From a virus: DNA of 64,000 bases. The notes beneath the pieces are model-generated. The model was not told where the DNA came from, searched no databases, and saw nothing but the letters and a program-made list of their open reading frames with translations. Both the position numbers and the translations under genes were made by a program. Shown here piece by piece: positions 49,501 through 56,853 of this stretch. Numbering within the stretch: position 1 is the first letter of the stretch; each line of letters begins with the position of its first letter. Location: the IMG/VR virus record IMGVR_UViG_3300042197_001179, positions 1 through 64,000 of that record; one strand, written 5' to 3'.

Positions 49501-51132
49501 TAAAGGTGGGGAAAGTGTTAAAACTTGTCCTAAAGCCTCTTGGAGTTTTAACGCTTCTCGCGTCATTGTTTGCATTTGATTAGTTACAGTGGATAAAGCT
49601 TGATGAAGTATTTGAATTGAAAAAATCTTGACTAAGCTGCTAAATGTAATACCTACATTTAGAACTTTTTTATTTGATTTTTCAGCCGCTTCACCTAATT
49701 TAACAAAATCTTCACGTACTTGCGAGCCTAACTTAGCTTGTGCATTAGCTACTTGAACCAACTTTGCTTGCAGACCCGCTCTTACTCCGTCGTAATCATT
49801 AACGATGCCGTGGCTGACATCTTTCCAGATTTTAGCTACGAGTGCTGCAGTAAGATTGTTTGCTTTTACAAACTCACGCAACGCTTTATTAGCTGCGTGA
49901 AGATTAAGGAATTCATCGCGTGTAGCCGTATCTCTACGTTGAGGCGTAATGTCAGCATCAACTACGGCCGTAGCTTCAAGAGCTTCACGATTTCTGCTAG
50001 CTTCAATAGCGGCTTTTTGTGCAGCTTTATTGCGTTTAGCAAGCTCAGCCTCAAAATCTTTTGTACGTTTAGCTTCAGCTTTAGCTTCACGCTCACGCAA
50101 CTTTTCATCTTCGGCAGCACGTTTAGCGGCATCTTTTCTAGCAGCGTTACCTAAAGATTGTTGAGCATTGTGAAGATTAACTAAATGTTTCTGAACACCT
50201 GCTTCAACACCTTCATAATCTCGAATAATACCCTTAGTAACATCATCCCATATTTGGGACACTTTTTGACTGCTGATATCATTGTCTTTAACAAATTCCC
50301 TAACTTTGCGATTTGCATCAAAAAGATCGAAAAGTTCATCAGGAGTAGCGGCTTTGAGACCTGATGCAGGTATGCTTTGATCTGTAATTGCGGTTGATCT
50401 AGACGCTTCAGCTTCACGCCGTAAGCTATCTATAGCATCCCGCTCAATCTTTTCACGTTTAGCGTACTCTTGTTTATACTGTTCAGTTAGTTTTTGTTCT
50501 TTAGCCAGTAGTTCAGTACCAATTGCATCACGAGTGTTTTTGTATTTTATAAGGGCATCTTGCACTTCCCTGTAAGCCCCTGTGTATATTTTCAATGTAC
50601 CAGAAGCCACATCTCGCCACACGGCTAAAACTTGTGAGCCTGTCAGTCCGTGTGCTCGACCAATTTCAATGATTCTGGCAATTTGATTCTTAACAGCAGC
50701 GGACTCTTTTTCAGTTGCAGCACTAAAGTCCACGCCAGATTGTAGCTCACGCTTAATTTTAGTGGCAGCGCGAGCGTTTTTAGTTTTAAGTGCTTGAGCA
50801 TCTATAGCTTCTTGCAACTCTCGCTCAGCTTTAGCAGCAGCTTTAGCCTGTTTGGCTTGTTCTTTAACTAAGTTATTGTGTTCTTTAACTTGAATGTTGG
50901 CTAATGCTAAGGCACCCTCAACATCTTTTATAGTGAAAACAACTTCTTGGTTTGCAGATGTTACTGCTTTAATCTTAGCAGCTAAAAGCTCACCAGATTC
51001 CCCGAGAGTGACATTTTTTTCTACAACTTTTAGCTGCGTCCGGCTAAGTTTTTCCCAACCATCAACAAGATCAGCAATAGCTTCAAGTAGATTGCTAGGA
51101 TCGCCATTAAAATAGACTGTATCTTCTGCCAT
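46570..51132 (-). CDS. Tail tape measure protein
   Basis: At 1520 residues it is the largest gene. It is helical and Ala/Glu/Lys-rich with long coiled coils (about 110-360, 900-1400), a hydrophobic patch (about 830-880, including LLIPAVAALTLVVGRLTVAA) and a TP901-type core (MIATLTIQGYTYSEAATQIR). These are the marks of tape measure proteins, which set tail length and pass into the host envelope at infection. By the usual 0.15 nm per residue the tail would be about 230 nm. The N-terminal third shows three internal repeats of an R-E-F-V-K-x-N-x-L/I-S...V-x-x-I-W-D-D-V type. Its ATG overlaps a TAA (TAATG). Confidence 0.9.
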   Translation of the reverse strand: MAEDTVYFNGDPSNLLEAIADLVDGWEKLSRTQLKVVEKNVTLGESGELLAAKIKAVTSANQEVVFTIKDVEGALALANIQVKEHNNLVKEQAKQAKAAAKAERELQEAIDAQALKTKNARAATKIKRELQSGVDFSAATEKESAAVKNQIARIIEIGRAHGLTGSQVLAVWRDVASGTLKIYTGAYREVQDALIKYKNTRDAIGTELLAKEQKLTEQYKQEYAKREKIERDAIDSLRREAEASRSTAITDQSIPASGLKAATPDELFDLFDANRKVREFVKDNDISSQKVSQIWDDVTKGIIRDYEGVEAGVQKHLVNLHNAQQSLGNAARKDAAKRAAEDEKLREREAKAEAKRTKDFEAELAKRNKAAQKAAIEASRNREALEATAVVDADITPQRRDTATRDEFLNLHAANKALREFVKANNLTAALVAKIWKDVSHGIVNDYDGVRAGLQAKLVQVANAQAKLGSQVREDFVKLGEAAEKSNKKVLNVGITFSSLVKIFSIQILHQALSTVTNQMQTMTREALKLQEALGQVLTLSPPLESYKAWNATIRELSDSFGVDIVEQTKSAYNTLSNQVIETSAAYAEFGRVVNEFALATGSSSSDAANLIESVMNAYRKDVSEATDIAAELFRTIDLGRVSASDMANSLGSIIILAKEAGLTTAELNSMIATLTIQGYTYSEAATQIRGVLIKVLKPTEEMSKLFKELGVTSGEAAISLYGFPGLLKQIESRTKGSSTEMAEFVDAIRGLSGLLGVTGDNAEVYRSTLEKLKDPMVSYDRAVKLTTENIGFQFRKAANEIRNVFIEDLAGSFLKTIYDMSGGFDGLIEVFKNTAKVITALLIPAVAALTLVVGRLTVAALKNPFIALTVGATLLIVKLVELANASRVAFEEKMKADLDNYVKAQQRAIKELEKNLENYSNKIKAGITLQTAEYIKATAERLKILNSESSKVSEIYADIIERVKESQSAALASFKSTIEASKTSLNDYLKLFENIDKLIGKNAKDTDADLFDLGLENLAPEEQVNAIVDRINKLRVDASGLAATGDLDGYKAIRDEVQQLFDRRKSILAAIAEENGLNLDTNQLAKELVALRKQEREELEKIKQIKLEEAIAEQKANLERIAVEAKFESLTKKAGKFDVDTIAKAETEDVATKEFEKQKVVLTELAALQEKLGFKDAAAETRLQLHASEEVFVNRINTLRLEAVEKETAQRIALAKTEIETQERAVKTYSAEIDAVNKTIEDFRLQSEGSINPRNANVLANQDSLFSRLLLDADEKDVFARMQQLGQAASVNNQFNEALKNPQDSAALIEAINNLLARAKIDGPEEQQLADSLTGLRDALKEIESKGGFKDLINLRDQAAKQLEELSKKFAETTGADTGGVKTYTETLKSSSESLSTAINLLNKAVEAQTEELRRQNALPPAKGFAAGGFVPRGTDTVPAMLTPGEFVVNAAAAQRFRTQLVHMNSFKPQYLSSGGSVDVGGIHITLQSSGNAQVDATQLGNMLHREIRAGRLKPLTGV

Positions 51133-51698
51133 TACTTAACCTCTCCTGTTGTGAGGTACTTTAACAATTCTTTCCCATCCAAAACTTCTCGTTTATGGCT
51201 GTTCCAATGATCTAGGAACGCTTCTCTACCCGCTTCTAAACTTTGCCACACTGGAGGACTGGGCACATTGCCTAAACCTTGCTCATTCAAGAAATGTTGC
51301 AATACAACTATCTTAAATTGAAATACTAGAAACGGGTGATCAACTGTGCCAAATTCAAACACATACGCATCCTTACCTAAGCGCTCGCCCAGGGCTTTCG
51401 ACCTGAACGGCGCGTTGTTGTTTGCAAAATCACCGTAAGCTTTAGTGTGTCCTTTTCGGATTCTTTTGCTAGGTGAGATGGCATTCAACGTAGTTTTGAA
51501 TTTAACTTTAGCTGCTAATGGATAGAGTGAAGCTATTGACATTCCAGTGTCAACAACAATGTTATGTGCAGTGGCTTCTAAAAAAGCTAAAAGTGAATCT
51601 TTCCAAAGTTCAACTATTTTTCGATAAAAAATTTCTTTTGCGATCTTTTTAGACCTACGTGTTCCGAATGAGCGAGAAGATTTTATGGTAACTTTCAT
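51132..51698 (-). CDS. Tail protein between chaperone and tape measure
   Basis: A 188-residue basic protein with VVDTGMSIASLYPLA, resembling the VDTGRLRASI element of HK97 gp10-like proteins that act at the head-tail or tail-tip joint. Its ATG overlaps the stop of the frameshifted chaperone (ATGA). It is a probable tail assembly factor. Confidence 0.58.
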   Translation of the reverse strand: MKVTIKSSRSFGTRRSKKIAKEIFYRKIVELWKDSLLAFLEATAHNIVVDTGMSIASLYPLAAKVKFKTTLNAISPSKRIRKGHTKAYGDFANNNAPFRSKALGERLGKDAYVFEFGTVDHPFLVFQFKIVVLQHFLNEQGLGNVPSPPVWQSLEAGREAFLDHWNSHKREVLDGKELLKYLTTGEVK

Positions 51699-52374
51699 CT
51701 TGCCACCGCCTTTAGCATGTTTTCAAGCTTTTTATGCTCGTACTCAGCTATTTCGTAATCTCTAATTTGATTATACGCAATGAGTTGAGCCTTAACCCAT
51801 ACACTGCAGTCATCCCATTTAGAGGCTACGTCCGGTGGCAATATACCAAATCTTTCACACGCTTTCCAAATAGCGTAAGTCTCTGTACGGAACTCAGGCA
51901 GGGTTACGCGACGTTGGCCGCTGCCAGAGTAGCTAAAAAATCATTTGTAGCTCGCTCAATAGCTTCTTCATTCAAACCATTGATTCGAACAATTTGATCA
52001 ATTAAATGACGAATCTCGCCGGGAGTGAGTGCTTCACTGAGTTCAGTTTGGTAATTTCCCCAAGTAGTAGGGTCAGAATCTTTAACAGTTTCCCACTCTA
52101 AATCAGGTGTAGCTGATAAAGATTGCAATGTCATCCAATGCATTTTAGCTTCAGCCCACTTTTGCACCGAGTCTTTATAGTCTTTGTCGGTCACATCCAA
52201 CTGTTGAATGCCGCCGGGCAAAGTCTTGATGGGTGGTGTTGGCGAGGGAAAAAGCTTAGCAAAGACGTCAAAATTGATGACAGCTTTAACCTTGAATCGA
52301 AGTGCCTCATTTTCGTTACGAGGAAAAACGACCCACTTTTCAGGAACACCAAACTTACGACCAGAAATCTTCAT
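51695..52374 (-). CDS. Tail assembly chaperone GT-type fusion by -1 frameshift
   Basis: The 156-residue frame (G-type) starts at 52374 and would stop at 51904. At the slippery T TTT TTA (51934-51940) a -1 shift lets ribosomes continue through a second open frame to the TGA at 51695. The fusion has 147 plus 79 residues, 226 in all. The second frame has no start codon of its own near the junction, has clear coding character (TETYAIWKACERFGILPPDV) and ends overlapping the next ATG. Lambda G/GT does the same: both products help tail tube assembly around the tape measure. Gene order (tail tube, G/GT, tape measure) matches. Confidence 0.88.
51904..52374 (-). CDS. Tail assembly chaperone, unshifted product (G-type)
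   Basis: The zero-frame product has 156 residues: a beta-rich N-terminus (VPEKWVVFPRNENEALRFKV) and a helical C-terminus with TPGEIRHLIDQIVRINGLNE. It ends nine codons after the slippery site. It is expected to be the major form, with the fusion made at lower level. No Pfam-level family is obvious; the role follows from position and frameshift. Confidence 0.8.
   Translation of the reverse strand: MKISGRKFGVPEKWVVFPRNENEALRFKVKAVINFDVFAKLFPSPTPPIKTLPGGIQQLDVTDKDYKDSVQKWAEAKMHWMTLQSLSATPDLEWETVKDSDPTTWGNYQTELSEALTPGEIRHLIDQIVRINGLNEEAIERATNDFLATLAAANVA
51934..51940 (-). promoter_or_regulatory. Programmed -1 frameshift heptamer T TTT TTA
   Basis: On the coding strand the zero-frame codons are GAT TTT TTA GCT. 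The heptamer is the same as that of HIV-1 gag-pol and allows both tRNAs to re-pair in the -1 frame. The downstream stretch is GC-richer than its surroundings and may form a stimulatory structure, which I did not fold. Confidence 0.85.
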
Positions 52375-52402
52375 AACACTATACCCTTTCCTGAACTAGA
52401 AC

Positions 52403-52882
52403 TTAGGAATAGGCTTCCACAGTGGCAGCCTTAATGTTGCACTTGCCGGTGAAGGAGAACGTACCAGCTCGCATATCAAAATCTACTTGCTCCCAACGGA
52501 AGTCAGCCAACGTGATTTTGGCTCCGCCGCCAGCACAGTTGGGGTCGTAAGTGACGACAATGTCGCACGCGTAAGGGCGACAAGCGTCCGTGTCGCTGGA
52601 GACGTAAGAGTCAAGACCCTTAATGATTGGGACAGGTGAAGTGCTGCCGGTGATAGATTCCCACACAGCATCAAGACGCACGTCGACAGGTGCTTCATCA
52701 CCTTCACGCACTTCACTTAAAGCGCCACCATCTAAGGTGTACTCGATATTGCGACGTTCGGTCCAAGTCAAGTTACCTTCACCTAACTTAACAACCACCT
52801 TGGTGTTGGCGCCGTCAATCAACTCAATAGTAGCAAACTTAAGGTCCAACTGAGCAAAAACACTGATGAAAACGCGAGTCAT
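52403..52882 (-). CDS. Major tail tube protein (probable)
   Basis: The 159-residue beta-rich protein lies just upstream of the chaperone and downstream of the connector genes, the normal site of the tail tube gene. Strong codon bias and higher GC than its neighbours suggest an abundant product, and its end (GTFSFTGKCNIKAATVEAYS) suits a tube fold. The assignment is from context. Confidence 0.68.
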   Translation of the reverse strand: MTRVFISVFAQLDLKFATIELIDGANTKVVVKLGEGNLTWTERRNIEYTLDGGALSEVREGDEAPVDVRLDAVWESITGSTSPVPIIKGLDSYVSSDTDACRPYACDIVVTYDPNCAGGGAKITLADFRWEQVDFDMRAGTFSFTGKCNIKAATVEAYS

Positions 52883-53337
52883 GTGTAGCTCCCTGAGCTA
52901 GAGGTTAGATCGATCTCGTACACGGTTTCTACTGTTGCTTGAAGAGCGTGTATTGCAGGAGAATGTTGACCGTAGTGTGTAACATTAATCTCTGAAACAC
53001 GTCGTAAGCAACCTATTGATGAGCCATCATCAACAACAGTATCCCCATATTTGAAAATTTCGATTGTGGAATTTAAGATTTCTAATAAAATCCCTATTTG
53101 TTTTTGTAATTTGTATAGGTCCTCTCCAACATATTCTTGCACTAAGAAGTTGACCTCAATAGTAGCTTCCCAAAAATTATTTTGGGTATTTGCAAAATGA
53201 GGCCCGTTAATACGGAGTTCAACATAGTTGATTACGGTATCTTCTCTAGGTTGACCCTCCACAAAGAACTGGGAAAGTGTATTTGACACGTGCTTACAAA
53301 TCGAGCTTTGAATCCATTTAGGCCAGTTCTTATTCAT
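52879..53337 (-). CDS. Tail terminator / tail completion protein (probable)
   Basis: A 152-residue alpha/beta protein, coupled by four-base overlaps to its neighbours, between the stopper-like gene and the tail tube. In lambda-like order this is the place of the tail terminator (gpU-like). No motif confirms it. Confidence 0.58.
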   Translation of the reverse strand: MNKNWPKWIQSSICKHVSNTLSQFFVEGQPREDTVINYVELRINGPHFANTQNNFWEATIEVNFLVQEYVGEDLYKLQKQIGILLEILNSTIEIFKYGDTVVDDGSSIGCLRRVSEINVTHYGQHSPAIHALQATVETVYEIDLTSSSGSYT

Positions 53338-53729
53338 TCACTAGCTTTCAAAGTTAAAAGGTACGCAGATTGATCTTCCGTTTGATCAATGGACTTAATT
53401 ACGTACCGAACATCCTTACAAATGACAGCCCAACTTATTTTAGGTGGGCCAAATTTTATTAAGTCTCGTGCGTCTAGAATCAAAAGCTTAGTAGTGGTGT
53501 GAATCAAACCTCCATAATTAAAATTAGCTTTTATATTGGATTCTTCAAAAATGTTTCTTCCTTGAGTTAAAACGCCGCGTATTTTTAAGGTATCACTATC
53601 TTTAACAACTTGACCTGTTTGAAAATCTGTAACAGTGTTATACGGCTTGACTAAAGTGACTGTCACACCGTACAATCTTTTTAATTTATACACAATGCTA
53701 TCTATGAATTTAAGATTATTCCTGTACAT
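53334..53729 (-). CDS. Head-tail connector / stopper (probable)
   Basis: A 131-residue beta-rich protein (KLKRLYGVTVTLVKPYNTVT, then VICKDVRYVIKSIDQTED) whose strands and position suit a neck or stopper protein. It overlaps the coiled-coil membrane gene by 14 bases. Structural role inferred. Confidence 0.58.
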   Translation of the reverse strand: MYRNNLKFIDSIVYKLKRLYGVTVTLVKPYNTVTDFQTGQVVKDSDTLKIRGVLTQGRNIFEESNIKANFNYGGLIHTTTKLLILDARDLIKFGPPKISWAVICKDVRYVIKSIDQTEDQSAYLLTLKASE

Positions 53730-54108
53730 GGTAAGTTTCCGTTGGCAGTGTAGAGTGTGCTTTATTATTAACCACTAAAACTAACAACGCACCTAACACG
53801 GTTGTCAAAATGGCTCCAACCATACCATACACAATCAATTTAACAGGTTTGAATTCTTCACTGGTAACACAATTTGTTAAAGTTTTTGACTGTACTTCTT
53901 GCGTACTTTTTATTAGTGCTAATTGGGCAACAATGCCTAATCCATCTTGAGGCATTAAAACATCTGTTAAACGCTCCACACTTTCAGTTAAATGCCTGAC
54001 CGCAGTTTTAGTTTCCTCCAACTCTTTTCGGAGATTGTGGAAATCTTCTTCACGTTGCGTGTGAAGGCTTCTCAATGCATCTGCAATTATTTCTTGGAGT
54101 CGTGACAT
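53716..54108 (-). CDS. Coiled-coil protein with C-terminal membrane helix (XhlA-like)
   Basis: The 130-residue protein has an N-terminal coiled coil (about 1-52), a soluble middle and one transmembrane helix (about 93-114, VYGMVGAILTTVLGALLVLVV), then a short tail. The layout resembles XhlA/hemolysin-like proteins that work with holins, though a role in virion assembly cannot be excluded because of its place between capsid and connector genes. AGGAAAGG precedes the ATG. Confidence 0.6.
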   Translation of the reverse strand: MSRLQEIIADALRSLHTQREEDFHNLRKELEETKTAVRHLTESVERLTDVLMPQDGLGIVAQLALIKSTQEVQSKTLTNCVTSEEFKPVKLIVYGMVGAILTTVLGALLVLVVNNKAHSTLPTETYHVQE

Positions 54109-54137
54109 TGACGCCTTTCCTGATTAAGGGTAAAACC

Positions 54138-54163
54138 GCTTGAGAGACTTTCGTCTCTCAAGC
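54138..54163 (-). terminator. Hairpin after the major capsid gene
   Basis: A 10-bp perfect stem (GCTTGAGAGA/TCTCTCAAGC) with loop CGAAAG in the leftward transcript, followed by GGTTTTA. It lies 18 bases after the capsid stop. A partial terminator here would raise capsid mRNA over the genes downstream. Confidence 0.72.
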
Positions 54164-54181
54164 AGTGAATCAGGAAAGGGT

Positions 54182-55573
54182 TTAGCCAGCGACGATAACA
54201 CCGAGATTAGTGTCAAGAGTCTTGACACCTGCCAGCAAGTCCACCGTGACACGGTGGCCCTGAGCCTGGCCATCGTAAGTGATTACGACGCGGAGACCGA
54301 TGCCGTTTTCATCGACAATCGCCGAACGAGCGCCAGTGCCGTCAGCAGGACGCGCGAGGGGACGAGTGACGAGTGCAATGGCATTTCGGTGACCCATGAA
54401 GCCGTAGTCACCAGCCGGACCTAAGCCTAACACCGCATCATCCGCAAGAGCAGCGTCGAGAGGACGATTCAGCGTAAGGGCCGTGGCGGAGGGGCTGCTG
54501 ATTCCGGTAACAGCGCCGTAGTTCTTCACGGCCGCAGCAGTCGTACCGTAGCTGACAAGCTGACCAATCTGCGGAGAGACGGTAACGCCGTCAATCACGA
54601 GATTCTTGGCATAGCCAGCAGCGTAACCTGCCGCAAGATTGACCTTAGCGGGCTTGATAACGGTGACAACAGCGTTGTCCACCACAGCATACGTCAGACC
54701 GGTGGCCAGTACAACAGCAGTGGTGTTACCAGCAGTTTCAGTTGTGCTAGTGATTAAGCGAGGAAGATTATCACCAGCGATCGTCAGCCACGAACCAGCG
54801 GTTAAGGCTCCAGTGAAACCGTCAACCGTGATTGAGGTAGTGCCAGCAGCGTAGCCAGAGGCGTTGTTAACAGCACCAGTAACAACGGCACCGGACGCAG
54901 CTTCAATCAAGCGGAAATTCTGCGACATGTAATTGTCGACATTCAGAACTCGACCAATTTCAGCGAGGCGCATGGCTTCACCGCCGTCACCACGCTTGTC
55001 CGCTTGAATGAAATCGTCAATACCAAGCAGCTTACCCTTCATAGAAGGGGACCAGATGGCGTAACGACCCATTTGAGGACACAGCTGCGTGTCCAGCTTA
55101 CCCACAGCGTCAATAATGGTCTGACGAGTAGGAGCAGTGCCGAGCTTACCAACAATGTTACCGAGGAACTCGTAACGCTGACCTGCGAGAGATTCATCAA
55201 TCGCCTGAGCAATACCCTGCATAGCAGGCGCAAGGTACGCATCTCGGAGCGAGATCATACCACGAGACTCTTCACCATCCTTGATTACGAAGGTGACGTG
55301 GTAGTGCATGTTAAGCTGGACAGGCACATTTTCAGCTGAAGCAGCCTGCTCAGTCACATTGTCGGTATCAGTTTTACGCACACCGACGAACTTAGCGGGA
55401 CGTCGAGTGTTGACCGTATCACCGAAAGACGCGACAGATGCACTGAAATCACGGTGCACTTGCTGAGCTACAACAAGATTTTCATTGAGGACCATTAACG
55501 ATTCAGCTGCCCAAATCTCGGGAACAAAAGCGTCCAGAGAATTGGCAAAAACGGTGTACCAAGTGCGTTGCAT
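54182..55573 (-). CDS. Major capsid protein (P22 coat-like)
   Basis: The 463-residue protein has the coat signature SLDAFVPEIWAAESLMVLNE, then VVAQQVHRDFSASVASFGDT and RPAKFVGVRKTD near the N-terminus. Long helices, an inserted beta domain (about 230-390, many Ala/Thr/Gly/Val) and a final GHRVTVDLLAGVKTLDTNLG complete it. This is the P22/gp5-type HK97 fold. The gene is GC-richer and strongly codon-biased. The ATG at 55573 follows AAAGGA. A hairpin just after the stop supports separate, high expression. Confidence 0.9.
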   Translation of the reverse strand: MQRTWYTVFANSLDAFVPEIWAAESLMVLNENLVVAQQVHRDFSASVASFGDTVNTRRPAKFVGVRKTDTDNVTEQAASAENVPVQLNMHYHVTFVIKDGEESRGMISLRDAYLAPAMQGIAQAIDESLAGQRYEFLGNIVGKLGTAPTRQTIIDAVGKLDTQLCPQMGRYAIWSPSMKGKLLGIDDFIQADKRGDGGEAMRLAEIGRVLNVDNYMSQNFRLIEAASGAVVTGAVNNASGYAAGTTSITVDGFTGALTAGSWLTIAGDNLPRLITSTTETAGNTTAVVLATGLTYAVVDNAVVTVIKPAKVNLAAGYAAGYAKNLVIDGVTVSPQIGQLVSYGTTAAAVKNYGAVTGISSPSATALTLNRPLDAALADDAVLGLGPAGDYGFMGHRNAIALVTRPLARPADGTGARSAIVDENGIGLRVVITYDGQAQGHRVTVDLLAGVKTLDTNLGVIVAG

Positions 55574-55589
55574 TTGTAGTGTTCCTTTC

Positions 55590-56375
55590 TTAGGAGAGTT
55601 TGATCTTGCCTTCACGACGGAGACGCATGTACTCCGACATATCACGTTGAGCAATACTTACGGCGTCCATCTTACCATTTAAGCCAGAACGATTAGTGCC
55701 TCCAACGCCACCCCTACTATCAATCTTAAAAAGATTCTGGTACTTTTCCATTTCCTTCATACGCTTCACAGCTTCAGCCGGAGAAAGTTCCAGTTCAGTA
55801 GGTTTGCCTTTGGAGTCAAAATCGGAAAATTTAACAATCGGCTTGTATTGTCCCGTTGGACGCCCATCATCAAGAACCTCTACAAGACGAGTGTTGGGCT
55901 GCAAAATAGCGGTGATTTGTTCACTAGAGAACGCTTGCTGATCATTCGCCGCATCGGCAATAGCCCGAAGAATAGTCGAAGTCTCGTGACGAGTTTTCCA
56001 AGAGTCGCGCTCTTTCGACAGTGTGTCAAGTTCTTCTTTGTGCTTGCGTTGAGCTTTCTCCAAATCCTTTTTAGCCAGTTCCTCTTTAGTCAATAAACTG
56101 CGACTCATCTCTTGGAGGCGCGCATCTAACTCATCACGTTCCTGTTGAGTGAGTTGTGAGCGAGCCTTAAGAGCCTCAACCTCAGCTAACGTATTTTGAA
56201 TAGCGGATTGATGCTTTTTGCGATCCTCCGCTAACATTGCGTTAAGCTGTTCTTGAGTGTAAGTTTTGGTGGGCTTATCTTGCGGAGGTGTAGGAGGCGT
56301 AGGAGGATTTTGAGGATTGCCGTCAGCGTCATCAAAGACAGTGTACCAGACACGATTCATTAAAAAACGATTCAT
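55590..56375 (-). CDS. Capsid scaffolding protein
   Basis: The 261-residue protein has a Pro-rich N-terminus (about 20-36), a long charged coiled coil (about 40-135) and a globular C-terminus ending SEYMRLRREGKIKL. This layout, directly before the capsid gene, marks the scaffold that shapes the procapsid. Its start (RVWYTVF) echoes the start of the capsid protein (RTWYTVF). TTGGAGC precedes the ATG at 56375; a second in-frame ATG at 56360 has no site. Confidence 0.85.
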   Translation of the reverse strand: MNRFLMNRVWYTVFDDADGNPQNPPTPPTPPQDKPTKTYTQEQLNAMLAEDRKKHQSAIQNTLAEVEALKARSQLTQQERDELDARLQEMSRSLLTKEELAKKDLEKAQRKHKEELDTLSKERDSWKTRHETSTILRAIADAANDQQAFSSEQITAILQPNTRLVEVLDDGRPTGQYKPIVKFSDFDSKGKPTELELSPAEAVKRMKEMEKYQNLFKIDSRGGVGGTNRSGLNGKMDAVSIAQRDMSEYMRLRREGKIKLS

Positions 56376-56391
56376 AATCAGTTAGCTCCAA

Positions 56392-56853
56392 TCAAGAGAT
56401 TCTGCTTAACCTCACACCGTGTGGGTCGCGCAGGTACGGCCTTAAATATCTCCAAGCAACACTGCTTGGCACACCGGCCATTATATGTTCTACATCACCG
56501 TGCTTGTAAGTGGCTTTAACATTTCCGTAGGTTTGAGATTCCATTCTAAGGGCTTCCATTTCTCGTTCAGGATCAACACCACTTAATAAAGATAGGGCTA
56601 TTTCACAGCACGCAATTTTTACATCATTAGGTATTTCAGTTTCAGGGTAACGTGGGAATTGATTATTCTGCTCTGGATCTGTTTTACTGCCTTGGAAATT
56701 TAATCTATTGATAATGTTTGTTGCCATTTTAAGTGATTTGGTTTTATCACTTAACTCAGAATCATCCCAAACAATTGTCTCAAGTCTAGTACTGAAGTAC
56801 TCTTCAGCTTCATCCACATCTAAATAAGGAGTAATTTCAAGCACTAGCTTCAC
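56392..56853 (-). CDS. Head-tail adaptor
   Basis: The 153-residue helical protein has YLDVDEAEEYFSTRL, then KMATNIINRLNFQGSKTDP and IPNDVKIACCEIALSLLSG. This is the pattern of phage head-completion (gp6/DnaT-like) adaptors that bind under the portal. It lies between portal and scaffold and overlaps the portal by 17 bases. Family fit is good. Confidence 0.78.
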   Translation of the reverse strand: MKLVLEITPYLDVDEAEEYFSTRLETIVWDDSELSDKTKSLKMATNIINRLNFQGSKTDPEQNNQFPRYPETEIPNDVKIACCEIALSLLSGVDPEREMEALRMESQTYGNVKATYKHGDVEHIMAGVPSSVAWRYLRPYLRDPHGVRLSRIS

